A DNA stretch of 64,000 nucleotides from Chaetoderma sp. LZ-2023a (lineage: Eukaryota; Mollusca; Caudofoveata; Chaetodermatida; Chaetodermatidae): assembly GCA_034401795.1 (NCBI GenBank), contig CM067374.1:131947262-132011261 (forward strand). The letters are read 5' to 3'. The position numbers and the translations under genes were made by a program. This document shows positions 45,893-59,334 of this stretch, one piece after another (within the stretch, counting starts at the first letter, position 1; every line of letters starts with the position of its first letter). The notes beneath the pieces were generated by a model. The model saw only the letters and a list, made by a program, of their open reading frames with translations. It ran no database searches and was not told where the DNA came from.

Positions 45893-46155
45893 ACAAAAGC
45901 AATAGATGGTGGACACTCAGTCAATGGCATATTCCTCAACTTCAAGAGCGCTTTCGACACAGTCCTATATAGGAGGCTCATGGACAAGACGCAGTCCTAT
46001 TATATATGCAATCCGACTCATGGATGTGTCAGAGCATGTTTTACCAAGCGAAAGCAACAGGTGCCCATTAGTGGAAAGGAATCAAGTTGGATGGTAGTAA
46101 CTAGTGGGATTCCTCAGGGAAGTGTATTGGGACCTCTGCTTTTTGTGATCTATAG
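45893..46155 (+). pseudogene. CR1-like LINE RT fragment (left part)
   Basis: 45902-45985 reads DGGHSVNGIFLNFKSAFDTV, the RT A-box area with FKSAFDTV where active copies have FLDF.SAFDTV. 46050-46155 reads RKQQVPISGKESSWM and VTSGIPQGSVLGPLLFVIY, the B-box of CR1/Jockey-like RTs. Frames change between them. The YADD segment that should follow is absent; Penelope-like sequence begins instead. Confidence 0.8.
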
Positions 46156-47748
46156 ATGGCCTAACCCCAGATATATCAATTATCAGAGGCATCGGCTGCC
46201 CTACGGAACTCATCAGTAGTTTCATGGATGAACACATTTAGGTTCACGTTACTAAAATTAAGTCGTGCGTCAAGGACACCACAGACTTCATCAACAAAGT
46301 AGTCCTTTGGCCAACTTAAGGCTAATTCGCTACTAGTCACCATGGATGTCACATCCTTATACACACACATCTTAAACAGAGAAGGCATCAGAGTGGTAAC
46401 CATGTTTGCTAAAAACATGGTATGTCAGGCACACTCTCAATCAGGAGCCTCTGTAACCTCCTGAAACTCATTTTGGAATGCAACAGTTTTGAATTCAATG
46501 GAGAACATTATCTCCAAGACGGCGGTACCGCAATGGGAAGCAAAGCAGCATGTACATCTGCATGCATCTTCATGAGCATTCTAGAAGATAAGCTGCTACA
46601 GAACACACCACACTCCCCAGCGCTATATGTCAGAAACATAGACGACATCTTTCTGATCTGGGAGCACGGGCACAAAACTCAACAAGAGTTTGTCACTCAC
46701 GTGAATGCATCCCAACACAGCATTAAATTCACCATGGAATAAGCATCATATGCCAAGTCTCCTTTTTGGACACCATGGTCCAAATCTCGCAAACGAATTC
46801 AATCATATTCAACCTCTATACCAAGCCCACAGACACACATGGGTATCTAAACTACGAGTCTGCCCACCCAGCCTCTTGTAAAGAGCCAGCCCATATGGCC
46901 AATTCCTTAGGCTTAGAAGGATCTGCTCCACCCTTCAAGATTTTGATAGAAACAGCCTGACCATGCAAGAACACTACACAGCCAGGGGTTATCCTGCCAA
47001 TATACTACAAAAGACCAGATAGACAGCCCGGTCCAAGGACCGCCAGTCACTCCTCAAACCAACCCCAATGGACCCATCCACCAAAAGGTCCTACAGACAA
47101 ATCTTTGTCCGTGAATTCAACCACACAGATATGATGCTGAAGGACACAATCACCAAATTGTGGCCCATCCTACAGGACAAAGAACGTTGCAGGCTAGCTT
47201 TCCCAGAGAAAACCCTATTCGCTTTCAAAAAGAACAAAACAATAAAAGATATGATCGTCAGAGACAACTCTCTCCCCTGGACCAACCGGCCCAAGAATAC
47301 CACAACCCGTTAATCCTTGCCGAACCAAGAACTTTAATATCTGCAATAATATGGACAAATCCAGATTCTTTAAAAACCATCACACTGGCCTCTCCTACAG
47401 AGCCAAAATTATAGGCAACTGACAACCACGCAATATAGTCTATCACCTAAACTACAGAGTCTGTGGCAAACAATATGTAGGAGAAACCCTCTGCCCCTTT
47501 AAAATCAGGATCCAAGAACACTTGCGCTCCATAACGAACCTGTACAGACACGAGAGATATGATACACCAGTATCTCGTTACTTCAACCGACCCAGGCATC
47601 AAAGAAATGACATGCAGTATAAGATCATTCAAGTCCTATGCTCGGATCGAACAGACCCAAACTCCGCCATTTGGAGAAGGCAGAAAGAATGTCACTGTAT
47701 CCACCAACTCCACACTATGGGGCCGATAGGAATTAACCTAGCGGTGTA
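46156..47748 (+). pseudogene. Second Penelope-like element, 5'-truncated, frameshifted
   Basis: Reads in shifting frames: IRGIGCPTELISSFMDEHI (46175 on), KIKSCVKDTTDFINKVV, LVTMDVTSLYTHI, ECNSFEFNGEHYLQDGGTAM then GSKAACTSA (46476-46560) and RNIDDIFLIWEH (catalytic box IDD), LYTKPTDTHGYLNY, LAFPEKTLFAFKKNKTIKDM, VCGKQYVGETLCPFKIRIQE (GIY-YIG) and WRRQKECHCIHQLHTMGPIG at the end. Here the LAF..KN..IKDM segment precedes the GIY-YIG motif, the usual order for these elements. It is a different, older lineage than 37361-40450. Many stops; dead. Confidence 0.85.
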
Positions 47749-47794
47749 GGAGTGGCCCCTTTGAATGCCTCGACCGCCAGTCAAAACATGCCAT

Positions 47795-48300
47795 GTTGTT
47801 ATTTTCGCTCCATACAAAATTCACAGTTAACCTTAATCGAAAATGCCCAGAGAAGAGCTAAAAAGCAGATACCCGGATTAAGAAATTTAAGCTATGAAGG
47901 CAGGCTTAGAAAGCTTAAGCTCCACACACTGGCTTATCGCAGAGTGATATATATCACCCAGAAACAGAAGCATATTTCAACTAAGGAAGAATGTGGTCAA
48001 GCGAGGCAATACGAGAACATGTTAGAAGATATTCCAATCAAGGGCAAGGTTGGATCTACAACAGAACTGCTTTCCTGTCCGGGATGGAGAGGGTTGGAAT
48101 AAGCTGCCTAGACAGGTAGTGGAATCACCATCGGTCTGAACTTTTAAAGCTAAGCTTACCAAGCACTGGCAAAGCCAAGCACTGCTACATGACTACACAG
48201 CCCAACTGGAACCTGGAAGTAACAGTACACAGTAGTATGACGACTAAGACTGACCATGGAGGTGTAAACCTGTAGTCAGAAACAACTTAAGTACACTTAT
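47795..48300 (+). pseudogene. CR1-like LINE RT tail (right part)
   Basis: 47830-47960 reads LIENAQRRAKKQIPGLRNLS, then YEGRLRKLKLHTLAYRR, the thumb end of a CR1-like ORF2. After a frameshift, 48086-48240 reads WNKLPRQVVESPSV*TFKAK, then LTKHWQSQALLHDY. It complements the left part at 45893-46155; about 400-500 bp of RT between the two is missing and a Penelope-like element sits in its place. Confidence 0.82.
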
Positions 48301-48309
48301 GTATAGCAT

Positions 48310-51300
48310 GATATTGTAAAAGTCTAGGCCAGAAGCATAGGCTAGTAGAGTAGATGTTTAGGTTAATGGCTAGTAGACTCTGATATAAGTCTAGTTTAGT
48401 AAACTACCTGGGTGGAAGTGAAAGGTATAAACTAGGCTAGATGTCTAGACTACTCGTCTATATTAACAGACTGTGCTAGAAATATAGGCTAAACGTCTAG
48501 GCTAATATAGCCAATAGACAAGTCTTGCTATTAGACTGCATGAGTAGAAGCCAAGGCTAGAATTGTAAACAAGTAGACTAGTATGAAAGTATAGGAGAGT
48601 AACCTAATCGACATCAAAGCTTAGACTAGAAGCATAGTTTACTAGGCTAGTAGACTAGGAGAGAACTCTAGGGTAGACTTCTAGACTAGTGAATAGTAGA
48701 CTGCTAGTATACTTGGCGAGAAGCTAAGCATAGAAATCTAGGCTAGTAGGCTGATATCTAGACTAGGTTAGAAGCATACAGTAGTAAACACGGCTAGGAT
48801 AGAAGTCTATTCTAGTAGGCTAGTAGAATAGGCTAGAGGGCTAAGCTAGAAGTCTAGGCTAGTTTGGTTAGCAGACTAGGCTAGAGGTGTATGGTAGTAC
48901 ACTACCTGGTTAGAAGTCTACAACTACGTTTTAGACTAGTCCATATGTATAGGATAGCATTCTAAACTAGTAGACTAGGATATATCATAGGCTTATATGC
49001 TAAGTCTCGGTTAGAAGTCTATGTTAGTGGGCTAGTAGATTTGGCTCGAATTCCAGACTAACTAGAGCTCTAGGCTCGTAGGCTGGTAGAAGTCTAGGTT
49101 AGTAGACTAATAGACAAGGTTAGATGTCTAGCCTAGTAGACTAGGTCATAAGACTAACATAGTACACTAGGCTCTAGGAGTCTAGTTTAGTAGGTTAGTA
49201 GAATTGCTCTAGGCTAGGTGCTTAGGCTAGTAGACTTTGGGAGAAGTCCAGATTTCGTGACTACACGAACAGGATAGTAGGCTAGTAGACTAGGCTAGAA
49301 GTATATGCTAGAACTCGAGGTTTGTGGGCTAGTAGACTCGGTTAGAATTCTAGACTAGTAGACTGGTAGAAGTCAAGTGTAATAGGCTAGAAGTCTAGGC
49401 TAGGAGACTATGGTTGAAGTATGGACGAGAAGTAAAGGATAACAGACGGGCTAGAGATCTACACTAGTAGATGAAGCCAGAAGTCAAGGCTAGTAGTATA
49501 GGTTTGAAGTCTAGGCTAGAAGGTTAGTAACCCAGGCTAGCAGACTACCTGGGTAGAAGTCTATGTTGTAGACTAGATGTCTAGGTTAGAAGCATAGGAA
49601 AGCAGACAAGGCTAGACGTCTAGGCTAGTGGGCTAGTAGACTAGGTTAGAAGTCTAAGCTAGAGTCGTGGGTGTAAATCTGGTCAAGTAGGCAAAGACTA
49701 TCTTAGAAGGCTAGGCTAGTAGTCTAAGTATGTAGGATAGTAGAATAGGCTAAGACTAGGTTAGTAGATTGCTTGGATAAGACACGGCTGTAGATTAGTC
49801 TAAACATCTAGGCTAGAAGACTAAACCAGTCTAGAAGTCCAGACTACTATGTTAGTAGGATAGGGTAAATATCTTAGGTATACGCATATGCTAGTCGGTT
49901 TGGTTAGAGGTCTCGGCTAGAAGTCTAGGTTAATAGGCTAGAGTTATAGGCTACCTAGAACTATAGGCTACTAGACTGGTAGAAGTCTGGAAGAGTAGGC
50001 TCGAAGTCTTCTAGACTAGTAGGCTAGTAGATGATGCTAGAAATCTATGCTAGCAGGCTATCAAGTAGACTATGCTAGAGGTCTGGGCGAGTAGAATAGG
50101 CAAAAGGCAAAGTTAGTAGACTAGGATAGAAGAATGGGCTAGTAGGTTAGCATAATAAGATAGAGGTCTAGGCAAGTAGGCTAATAGACTAATCAAGAAG
50201 TCGATGTTATATGTATAGGCTAGAATTCTAGGTCAGCATGGCTAGTAGATTTTGCAATAAGTCTAGGCTGTAGACTAGGCTATAGGTATGTGCTAGTAGA
50301 CTGGGCTATACGACTGGGGTAGAATCATAGGCTACCAGACTAGGCTAGAAGTATAAGCTAGTAGACAACATGTGTAGAAGTCACGGTTGTAGCCTATACT
50401 AAATGTGTCTAAACTAATATAGTCTAGCACTCTAAACTACTAGACTAGTAAACTAAACTAAATGCTAAGTTAAAAGCATAGGCTAGCAGACTAGGATACT
50501 ATGCTAGAAATCTAGGCTACAAGGCGAGGTTAGTTGGCTATTAGATCTAGTCCAGAATTCTAGGCTAACTAGCACTTTAGATTAGATGGCGAATGTAGTG
50601 GGAGAAGACTAGTAGAGCCGGTTAGAAATCTAGGCTGGTAGGCTCGTAGACTAAGTTATAATTCAAGGCTAGTAGACTAGGATCTCAGACTAGGCTATAG
50701 GTCTAGGCTAGGAGACTATGTGGAAATCTAGGCTAGTAAACAACGCTAATAGACTAGGCTAGTGACCTAGCATATTAATCTAGGTGTCTAAGCTAGCACT
50801 CTGAGTATGGTAGAAGTCTAGACACGAAGTCTAGGTTAGTAGGCTAGTATACTATGCTAGAACTCTAAGGTTACCGTCCAGAGCAGTGGGCTAGTAGATT
50901 CAGCTAGATGTCTAGGCTAGAAGCCTACCTGTGTAGAGGTCTATGTTCTAAACAAGTCCTTAAGTCTAGGCTAGTATTCTAAACTAGTAGACTAGGCTAG
51001 AAGTCTAGGCTAGTAGAGTAAGGTAAACATCAAGGACAAAAGGATATGCTAGATATGCTAATGTGATTAGACTAGGATCTACGCTAGCAGTAAAATTTAT
51101 TAGACTAGTAGACTTGGCTAGAGTTTCAAATGTCTAGGCTAGTAGACTATGGTAGAAGTCTATGCTATAATCATAAGGTTGTAGGCTAGTAGAGTAGAAT
51201 AGGTAATAATTCTAGGCTAGAACCCTAGATTAGTGGGCTAGTAAATTCAGTTAGAATTCCGGATGAACTAGAACTCTAGGCTTCTTGGCTAGAAGACTGG

Positions 51301-54300
51301 TACAAGCTTAGTAGAGATGGCTAGTAGAATGATAGGCTAGTTGGCTAGTAGACTAGGCCCGAAACTTTGGCTAGTAGGCCAGTAGCCTAGGTTATAAATC
51401 TGACCAAGCAAAGTAGGCAAGAGGACTAGTCTAGTCTAATAGGCGAGTAGAATATGCTAGAAGCCTAGGCTGATAGGTTATAAGTATAGGCTAGCGGACT
51501 AGGCTAGAAGTCTAGGCTAGCATGGGTAGTCGATTATGCTTTAAGTCTAGTGTGTAGATTAAGCTAGAAGTCTATGCTAGTTGGCTAGTAGACTGGGCTG
51601 TAAGACAAAGCTAGAAATATAGGCTAATGGACTGGGCTCGGAGTCTAGGTTAGTAGGCTAGTAGACATGGCTAGAATTCGAAGCTATGTTAGAAGGATAA
51701 TGGACTGGTTGAAGTCTGGTAGAACAGGCTAGAAATCTAGGCTAGTAGGTTAGTAAACGATGTTAGATATCTAGGCTAGTAGACAAGACTAGTGGCTTAG
51801 TAGATTCAGCTAGGTGTCTAGAATAGAAATCTAACTAGTAGATTAGGGTAGAAGTCTAGACTGGAAGTATATGTTAGTGGGCTACTAGGTTAGAACTCCA
51901 GGGTAGCAGTCCAGACTAGTGTGCTATTAGACTCAGCTAAATATCTAGGATTAAAATTTAGGCAAGTAGGCTAGTATAGAACACTAGGAATCAAGGCTTG
52001 TAGACTAGCCTAGCCGTCCTGGATAGACAGCTATGCTGGAAGTCTAGAATGGCGTGGCTAGTCGACTTGGATAGCTATTTGGGCTAGTAGACTACCTGTG
52101 CAGAAAGCTATGTTGCGAACTAGACTATGTCTAGGTTAGAATTCTAAACTAGCTGACTAGGCTAGTGGAATAGATTAAACATCTAAGATAGAAGAAACTG
52201 CTCTCAGGCTAGCCGACTAGGCTAGTATTCAATTTTATTGGGCTGGTATATGTGTCTACACTTCTAGAACTCTAGGGTCATGGGATAATAGGTTGGTAAA
52301 AGTCTAGAAGAACAGATTAGATGTCTCGGCTAGTTGACTAGGTTAAAGGCTTAAAGGTTTAGGCAAATAGAGTAGTTTAGTCTAGTAGAGAAGGCTAGCA
52401 CTCTAGGCTAGTGGCCTAGTAGAGTAGGCCAGAAATCTTGGTTAGTAGGCCAGTGGCCTAAGTTAAAAATATTAAACTAGGCAAGCAGACTAGGCTAGTA
52501 GACTAGGCTAGCAGGCTAGAAGAATAGGCTACACGACTAGGCTAGTATGCTAGTAGACTAGGCTGGAATAGAAGTTTGTAGGCTACACTAGAAGTCTTGG
52601 ATAGAAGGATAGAAGGATAGAAGAATAGGCGAGAAGCATATGATAATAGCTAATAATGCTAGAAATCTAAGCCAGTATGGCCATGGGACTAGGCTAAAAG
52701 TCCAGGCGTGTATACTATCTGGGTAGAGGACAATGCTGTAGACTAAGCTAAACATTCTAAGGTAGAAGTCTAAACTAGTAGACTCGTCTAGAAATCTAGG
52801 CTACTAGGCTAGTAAACTATGTAAATGCCTCGGCTAGAAGCATATAATAATAGGCCTGGCTAAGTCTCAGCTAGAACTTCGTAGAGAAGTCTAGATTAGT
52901 AGGCTAGTAGACTAGGATAGAAGACTATGCTAATATACTAGGCTAGAAGTCTAGGATAGCAGGCTAGTAGACTAGGCGAGAAGTCAAGGCTAGATGCCTA
53001 TGCCAGAAAACTATTCTATACATCTAGGCTAGTAGTCTAACCTAGTAGACAAGATAGGTCTAGGCTAGCAAGGCTAGTATATTCGGCTAGAATTCTAGGC
53101 TATAAACTACACTATTTGTCTAGGCTTGTATTCTAATAGTGTGATATATGTAATTATGTATAGGGTAGAACTATAGGCTGGCAGACTAGGCTAGAAGTAT
53201 ATGCTAGTAGAAAACCTGGGTAGAAGTCAAGGCTGTAGCATATGCTAAAAGTCAACGCTAGAGGTCTAAACTAGTAAACTATGCTAGAAGCCTAGGCTAC
53301 TAGCCTAGGTCAATACACAAGACTATTGTTAGATGACTAGGATAAAAATCTAAGCTAGTAGAGTAGGGTAGAAATCTAGACTGGCGGTCTGGGTTAGTAG
53401 GCTAGTATACTCGCTCTATGGTAGAAGTCAAAACTACAGTGCTAGTAGTGTCAGTTAAAAGTCTAGGCTAGAAGGCTAGGCTAGTAGATTAGTTTAGAAG
53501 GCTAGGCTAGAGCGATAGGCTAGAAGTCTAGCCTAGTCATAGTAGACTAGGTTAGAGGTCTAGGCCAGAGGGTTAGGCTAGGTTGGAAGTCTATGCTAAT
53601 GTGGCTAGTAGATTATGATAGTTGTCTAGGCTAGTAGACAACCTGTATACAAGTCTATTGTGTAGACTCGTCTAGACCAGGAAGCCTAGGCTATTAGAAT
53701 AGGGTAAATATCTAAGATATAAGCATATGCTAGTAGGCTACCCAACAAGGCGAAAAGTCAAGGCTAGATGCCAACGCTCGACTAGTGTAACCATCTAGAC
53801 CAGAAATTTATCCTAGTAGACATGCCTAGACCTCTAGCCTAGTAGACTATGCTATCAAGGCTAGTCGGTTAGGCTAGAATACTAGGCTGTAGACTAGGCT
53901 ATTATGTTGCTAATGTTAATAGACCTGGCTATATGTCTAAGCTAGAAGTATAGTCTGGTAGACTAGGCTAGAAGCATAGGCTAGTAGACAATCTGAGTAG
54001 AAGTAAAGGCAGTAGCTTATGCTTTATGTTAAGTCCAGAAGTATAAAGTAGTAGACTATGCTAGAAGTATAGGCTATTAGGATAAGAGCCTAGAGAAAAG
54101 GCTAGAAGCATAGGCTAGTAGGATAGGAGACTATGCTAGAACTCTAGATTCGATGTCTAGATTAGTAGGCTAGCAGACTTGGCTAGAATTCTAGGTTAAC
54201 TAGAACTCCATGCTAGTAGGCTAATTGATTGGTAGAAGCCTAGTAAAGCATGTCATATCTCTAAGCTAAAGGCTAGTAGACTATGTTACAAATTCAGTCT

Positions 54301-57300
54301 AGTAGACTAGGCTATCAGACTAGACTAGAGGTCTCGGTTAGGAGACTATATTAGAAATGTAGGCTAGGCGACTAGGCTAATAAACTGGCCAAGACGGCTA
54401 GTAGAATATGCTAGAACTCTAGGCTAGTAGGCTAGCATACAAGGATAGATGTCTAGGATAGAAATCTAAGCTAGTTGCGTAGGCTAGAAGTATAGACTAG
54501 AAGCATAAGCTAGAATTTGTAGACTAGGAGATATGCCTAGTCTAATAGACTCCCTGGGTAGAAGTATATGCTGTAGACTAGTCTAGAAACCTAGGCTCGA
54601 ACTTTAAACTAGTAGTCCATGTTAGACATCTATAGGAGTAGGCTACGGTAAATGCTTTAGAAGTGTAGACTAGAAGGCGATGTTAGTGGACTAGTAGATT
54701 TGGCTAACCAGAACTCTAGGCTCGTCAGGCTAAAAGACATGTAGAAATCTCGTAGAGAAGGCTAGCAGTCTGTGTTAGTAGGTTAGTCGACTAAGTTAAA
54801 AGTCTAGGCTAGTAGAATAGGCTAGAAGAATAGGCTGGTAGACTAGGCTAGAGGTTTAGGTTAGTAGTCTGCGATTCTAGTACGCCAGGAGTCTATGTCA
54901 GACGTATATGCTAGAGGTTCAGGCTAGTAGACGATGGGAAAAGGCTAGACTATGTGGGTAGGCTAGTATATTAATCTAGAAGTCTAGGTGAGAACTCTTG
55001 GGTAGTGGGCTAGTAGGCTCATCCAGGCAAACTAGATCTCTAGGCTACGATGCTAGTGGATTGGTAGAAGTCTAGTAGAGAATTCTAGGAGTGTAGGGTA
55101 GTGTGCTAGTAGACTAGCCCAGAAATCTTGGCTAGTAGGCCAGTAGCCTAGCTTAGAAATCTGGACTAGTAGACTAGGAACGAACACCAGTTTAGTCGAC
55201 TAGGCTAGGAGGCTAGTAGAATAGGCTAGTAGGCTAGTACACTAGACGTCTGGGCTAGTAGACCAGGTAGAGTCTTGGCTAGATGTCACCGCTAGAAGAT
55301 TGGACTAGAAGCCAAGTCTAGTTGAATATGTTTGAAGTCTAGGCTAGAAGTCTAGTCTAGTATGTCTCGTAAACTAGGCTAGTAGACTACCTGGGAAGAA
55401 GTCTATGTTCTAGGCTAGGATAGAATTCTAGGCTAAAATTATAGGCTAGTCGGCTTGTTGACTAGGCTAGAAATCTGAGCTAGTAGACTAGGAAAGAACA
55501 CTATGTTAGTAGACTATGCTGGAATGCCAGGCTAGTAGAATAAGAGACATCTAGGCTAGTAGACTATCTACGTAGAAGTCATGGCTGTAGACTAGTATAC
55601 AAGTCCAGGTTAGAAGTTTAAACTACAAAACTAGACTAGAAGTCTGGCTACTAGGCTAGTAGATATTTGCTAGATTTGTCTCAATTAGTAGGCTAGTAGA
55701 CTAGTCTAGCAGTCTAGGCTAATAGATTAGGGTAGAAGTTTGTGTTGGAAGTCTAGCCTAGTAGTCTATGTTGGAAGTTCAGGCTAGAAACATAGCTTAG
55801 TATGGCTAGTAGACAAGGCTAGAAGGCTGATTGTGTATAATACTAGGTTGTATATAATTAGGCTAGACACCGAGGATAGTAGGCTAGTAGACTAGGCGAG
55901 AGGGCTAGGCTAGAAATCTAAGCTATTGAGCTAGTAGATTTGACTATAAATCTGGGCTGTAAGTCCAGGGGTGTAAATCGAGGCTAGTAGATTAGCTTAG
56001 AAGTTTAGGTTAGTAATCTAGATATAGAGGTTTAGACTAGCAGGCTAGTAGACTAGGCTAGAAGTCTAGGCTAGTAGGATAGTAGAATGGGTGAGAAGTG
56101 TAGTCTAGTAGTCTAGGATAGATGTCTAGGCTACTAGGCTAGTAGACTAGGTCAAAGGTCTATGCTAGAAGCATACGCTAGTAGGCTAGGATAGAAGTCC
56201 TGGCTAGAAGTTCAGGTTAATATGCCAGTAGACTTGGATACGATTCTAAGCTAACTAGACCCCTAGGTTAGTAGGATAGCATACAGTTAGAAGCCTTGTA
56301 GAGCATGATAGACGTCTCGGTTACTGGTCTAGTAGACTAGGCTAGAAAACGCTAGTAGGCTAAGCAGACTAGGATCGAGCTCGAGACCAGTAGAGTAGGC
56401 TAGAAGACTATTTTAGCAGATTGCGATAAAAGTCTAGGCCAGTAGGATAGGCTAGAACTCTAAGATAGTAGACAACCTGGGTAAAAGTCAAGGCTGCAGA
56501 CTAGGTTAGATGGCTAGGTCAAAGAGTCTAAACTAGGAGACTACATGTAGTTTAGAAGTCTAGACTACTACCCCAGTAGACTGTACGACTATGCTAGTAG
56601 ACTATGGTAAAAGGCTAGACTACAATCTAGAAGTCTAGGCAAGTAGGATAGTATACTCAGCTAGAAATTTATGCTAGTATACTAGAGCAGAAGGCCGTGC
56701 TAATAGGCTAGTAGAATAGGCTAAACGTCTATGCTCGCAGACTAATAGACTAGGCTCGAAGACAAGGGTAGATATCTAGTCCAGTAGCGTAGGCTAAAGG
56801 TCTAAGCTAATATGGCTAGTAGATTAGTCTATAACTCTAGTCTCTAGACTAGGCTATTAGTCTATGCTAGTAGCCTGGCGATATGTCTTGGCTAGATGCA
56901 GGTTGACTAGGCTAGAAGTACATGCTAGTAAAAAACCTGGCTAAACGTCAAGACTATAGGTTATGCTAATCTCATCAGATAAAAATCTAAACTAGGAGAC
57001 TATGCTAGAAGTCTAGGCTACGCTAAACGCCTAGTCTATGCTAGTAGATTAGGGTAGATATCTAGGATAGAAGCCTAGACTAGAAGTCTAGACTAATAGA
57101 CTATGCTAGAATAAAAGCTGAGTAGTCTAGTTTAGAATTCTAGGCTAGTATGGCTAGTAGACAAGGCTAGAAGACTACATGCATAGAAGTCTGGGTTACA
57201 GATTATAGGTCTAGGCCAGTAGGCTATCAGAATAGGCTAGAAGTCTAGACTATTGGACTAGTAGAAAAGGCTAGACGTGCCGTGTGTAAATCTAGGCTAG

Positions 57301-58395
57301 TAGACTAGCTTAGACGCATATGCTACTAAACTAGACTAGAAGCTTAGACTAGCAGGCTAGTAGACTAGGCTAGAAGTCTAGGCTAGTATGATAGCGGAAG
57401 AGGCGAGAAGTGTAGTCTAGTAGTGTGGGCTAGTAGAGACTACATGGCTAGGGATATGGCTTAGACTAGGATAAATGTCTAGTCTTGAAATCTAAGCTAG
57501 GTGTCTATGAAACAAGGCTGGTAGACTAGGGTAACGTCTATGCTAGAAGCATATGCTAGTAAGCTGGGATAGATGTCCCAGCTAGAAGTCTAGATTAATA
57601 GGCTAGGTGAGCTGGCTAGAATTCTAAATTAACTAGAACTAGTAGACTGGTAGAAGTCTAGTAGAGTGGGCTAGAAGTCTAGGTTAGTGGTCTAGTAGAC
57701 CAGGCTAGAAATAAATGCCTGTAGCCTAGTAGAATATGCTATACGTCTAGGCCAGTAGAGTAAACTAGCAGACTATGCTAGTAGACTTGATTAGAAATCT
57801 AGGCTAGTAGGCTAGTAGAATATGGTCGATGTCTAGGCTAGTAGACTAGGAGAGAAGTATAGGCTAGAAGTCTCGGCTAGTAGACAGCTTGTGCAGAAGG
57901 CAAGACTGTAAACTAAGCTAAGGGTCTATGCTAGGCGTTTAAAGTAGTAGACTATGCAAGAAGTCAAGACCAGGCGATGATGTTGGAAGTCTAGGCCACT
58001 AGGCTAGTAAACTAGGCTAGAAGTCTAGGCTAATGGACTAGGGGAGACATCTATACAAGTTGACCACCTGGGTATCATTCAACGTTGTAGACTACCTGGG
58101 TAGTCTTGTATATTGGACAAGAAGTCTAGTATAGAAATCTAGGCTAATGGGCTAGTAGAGTAGGTTAGAATGCTAGGCCAGAGGTCTAGGCTAGAAATAC
58201 AGGCTAGTAGGCTAGAAGGTCATGCTACAAATCTAATCTAGTAGACTATACTATTATGGCTAGTAGACTAGGGTAGATTTCTAGGCTAGTAGACTACCTG
58301 GTATAAGTTTAAGCTAGTAGACTAGGCTAGAAGTCTAGGCTAGTAGGCTGGTAGGTTAAGCTATAAGTCTAGGCTAGTCGGCTAGTAGATCATGC
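48310..58395 (+). repeat. CTAG satellite, main block (about 10 kb)
   Basis: Degenerate tandem array whose common 13-mers are GGCTAGAAGTCTA and GGCTAGTAGACTA, with an 8-mer GGCTAGTA. Joined, they give CTAGAAGTCTAG or CTAGTAGACTAG separated by GGCTAG; both 12-mers are inverted repeats with 5-base arms. Frequent variants change only the centre (CTAGACGTCTAG, CTAGATGTCTAG, CTAGAGGTCTAG, CTAGAAATCTAG). Because CTAG carries TAG on both strands, no frame of 60 codons exists anywhere in the block. No higher-order period is obvious by eye. Confidence 0.95.
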
Positions 58396-58559
58396 CAGTT
58401 CCATCATATAGTTTCTCCACCAGAATGGAGGTGTGTCGACAACCTCGCTCTCTCAGCCACACCCCTCCCCCCCCCCCACACACTCCTGTTTCCTTAAATA
58501 AAATGAATTTATAAAATGAATGACCGATGGTCAATGCACTTGAGCTAAGTCAAGTGCTA
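58396..58559. other. Junction between satellite and LINE remnant
   Basis: Short non-satellite stretch with a C-run (58465-58478) and the AATAAA-rich TTAAATAAAATG. No gene. Confidence 0.4.
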
Positions 58560-59300
58560 TATGTATGTATGTATGATTACTGTATTCTGCGGCTGTAGTA
58601 GTAGAGACATCCTACAGCTGCAATCAGTCCTTCGCTTTTGCCCACTGTGTCTTGTCCTCAGCCAAAATCCTTAACTTCCTCAGGTCCATTCTTGATTTGA
58701 GTGTACCTAATCCTGCTTTCTTGAGGTCACCTCGTAGCGCACTTAGCAGATTTATGCAATGGCGTCCACTCCTGGCTCTGTATTTGCGGACTCCGAGTAG
58801 GGCAAATTCCAAGGCTCTCTGCTGGTGTGTCTTCTGGCATCCTTAGCACATGGCCAAACATGGATCATCTTTGCTGGGCGACTTCTACAGACAGCGGCGG
58901 CGTATTACACATCTTGTATAGTGCATCGTTGGAAATTATGCTCTCTGGCCAGCGGTGCCCAGTGATGGCGCGTAGGTGTTTGCAGTGGCAGGCGTCAAGT
59001 TTTTCTAGAGCTGCCATCTACATCGTCGGCATATTCCATCTCTAGCGGCATGCCCAGTATTGACACCGTGTGTGTGTGTGCGTGCGTGCGTGTGTGTGTG
59101 TGTGTGTGGGTTGGTCTTGTGGAATTTTCCCGCAGCCAGGTAACAGGTGAAGAGCACAGGGGATAGACCATCTCCCTGTGGAGAGCCGATTGATGTCTCG
59201 TACTCAGCTTGCTATCTGCAAGCAGTAGTCTCACTAGTCGTAGCTCATCTTCATTGCAACAGGCCTGCCGTAGTACATCTAGGATCTTTGAGCGCTTAAT
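58560..59300 (-). pseudogene. LINE RT fragment with YADD, minus strand
   Basis: From right to left the minus strand reads DVLRQACCNEDELRLVRLLL, then ETSIGSPQGDGLSPVLFTCY (RT B-box) after a frameshift, a (TG/CA)n insertion at 59069-59107, then MPLEMEYADDVD (catalytic box). It continues LDACHCKHLRAITGHRWPES, MFGHVLRMPEDTPAES and DLKKAGLGTLKSRMDLRKLR to the end near 58620. It resembles the C-terminal part of RTE-like or related LINEs; the exact clade is uncertain. The last 160 bases match 20036-20215. Frameshifted, so inactive. Confidence 0.78.
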
Positions 59301-59334
59301 TGTGTTTGAGCGCTCAAGTGGTATGCTTTATTTT

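Noticed and set aside
48310..58395. CRISPR-like array
   Set aside because: The repeats are short, contiguous and degenerate with no unique spacers, there are no cas genes, and the context is a eukaryotic genome.
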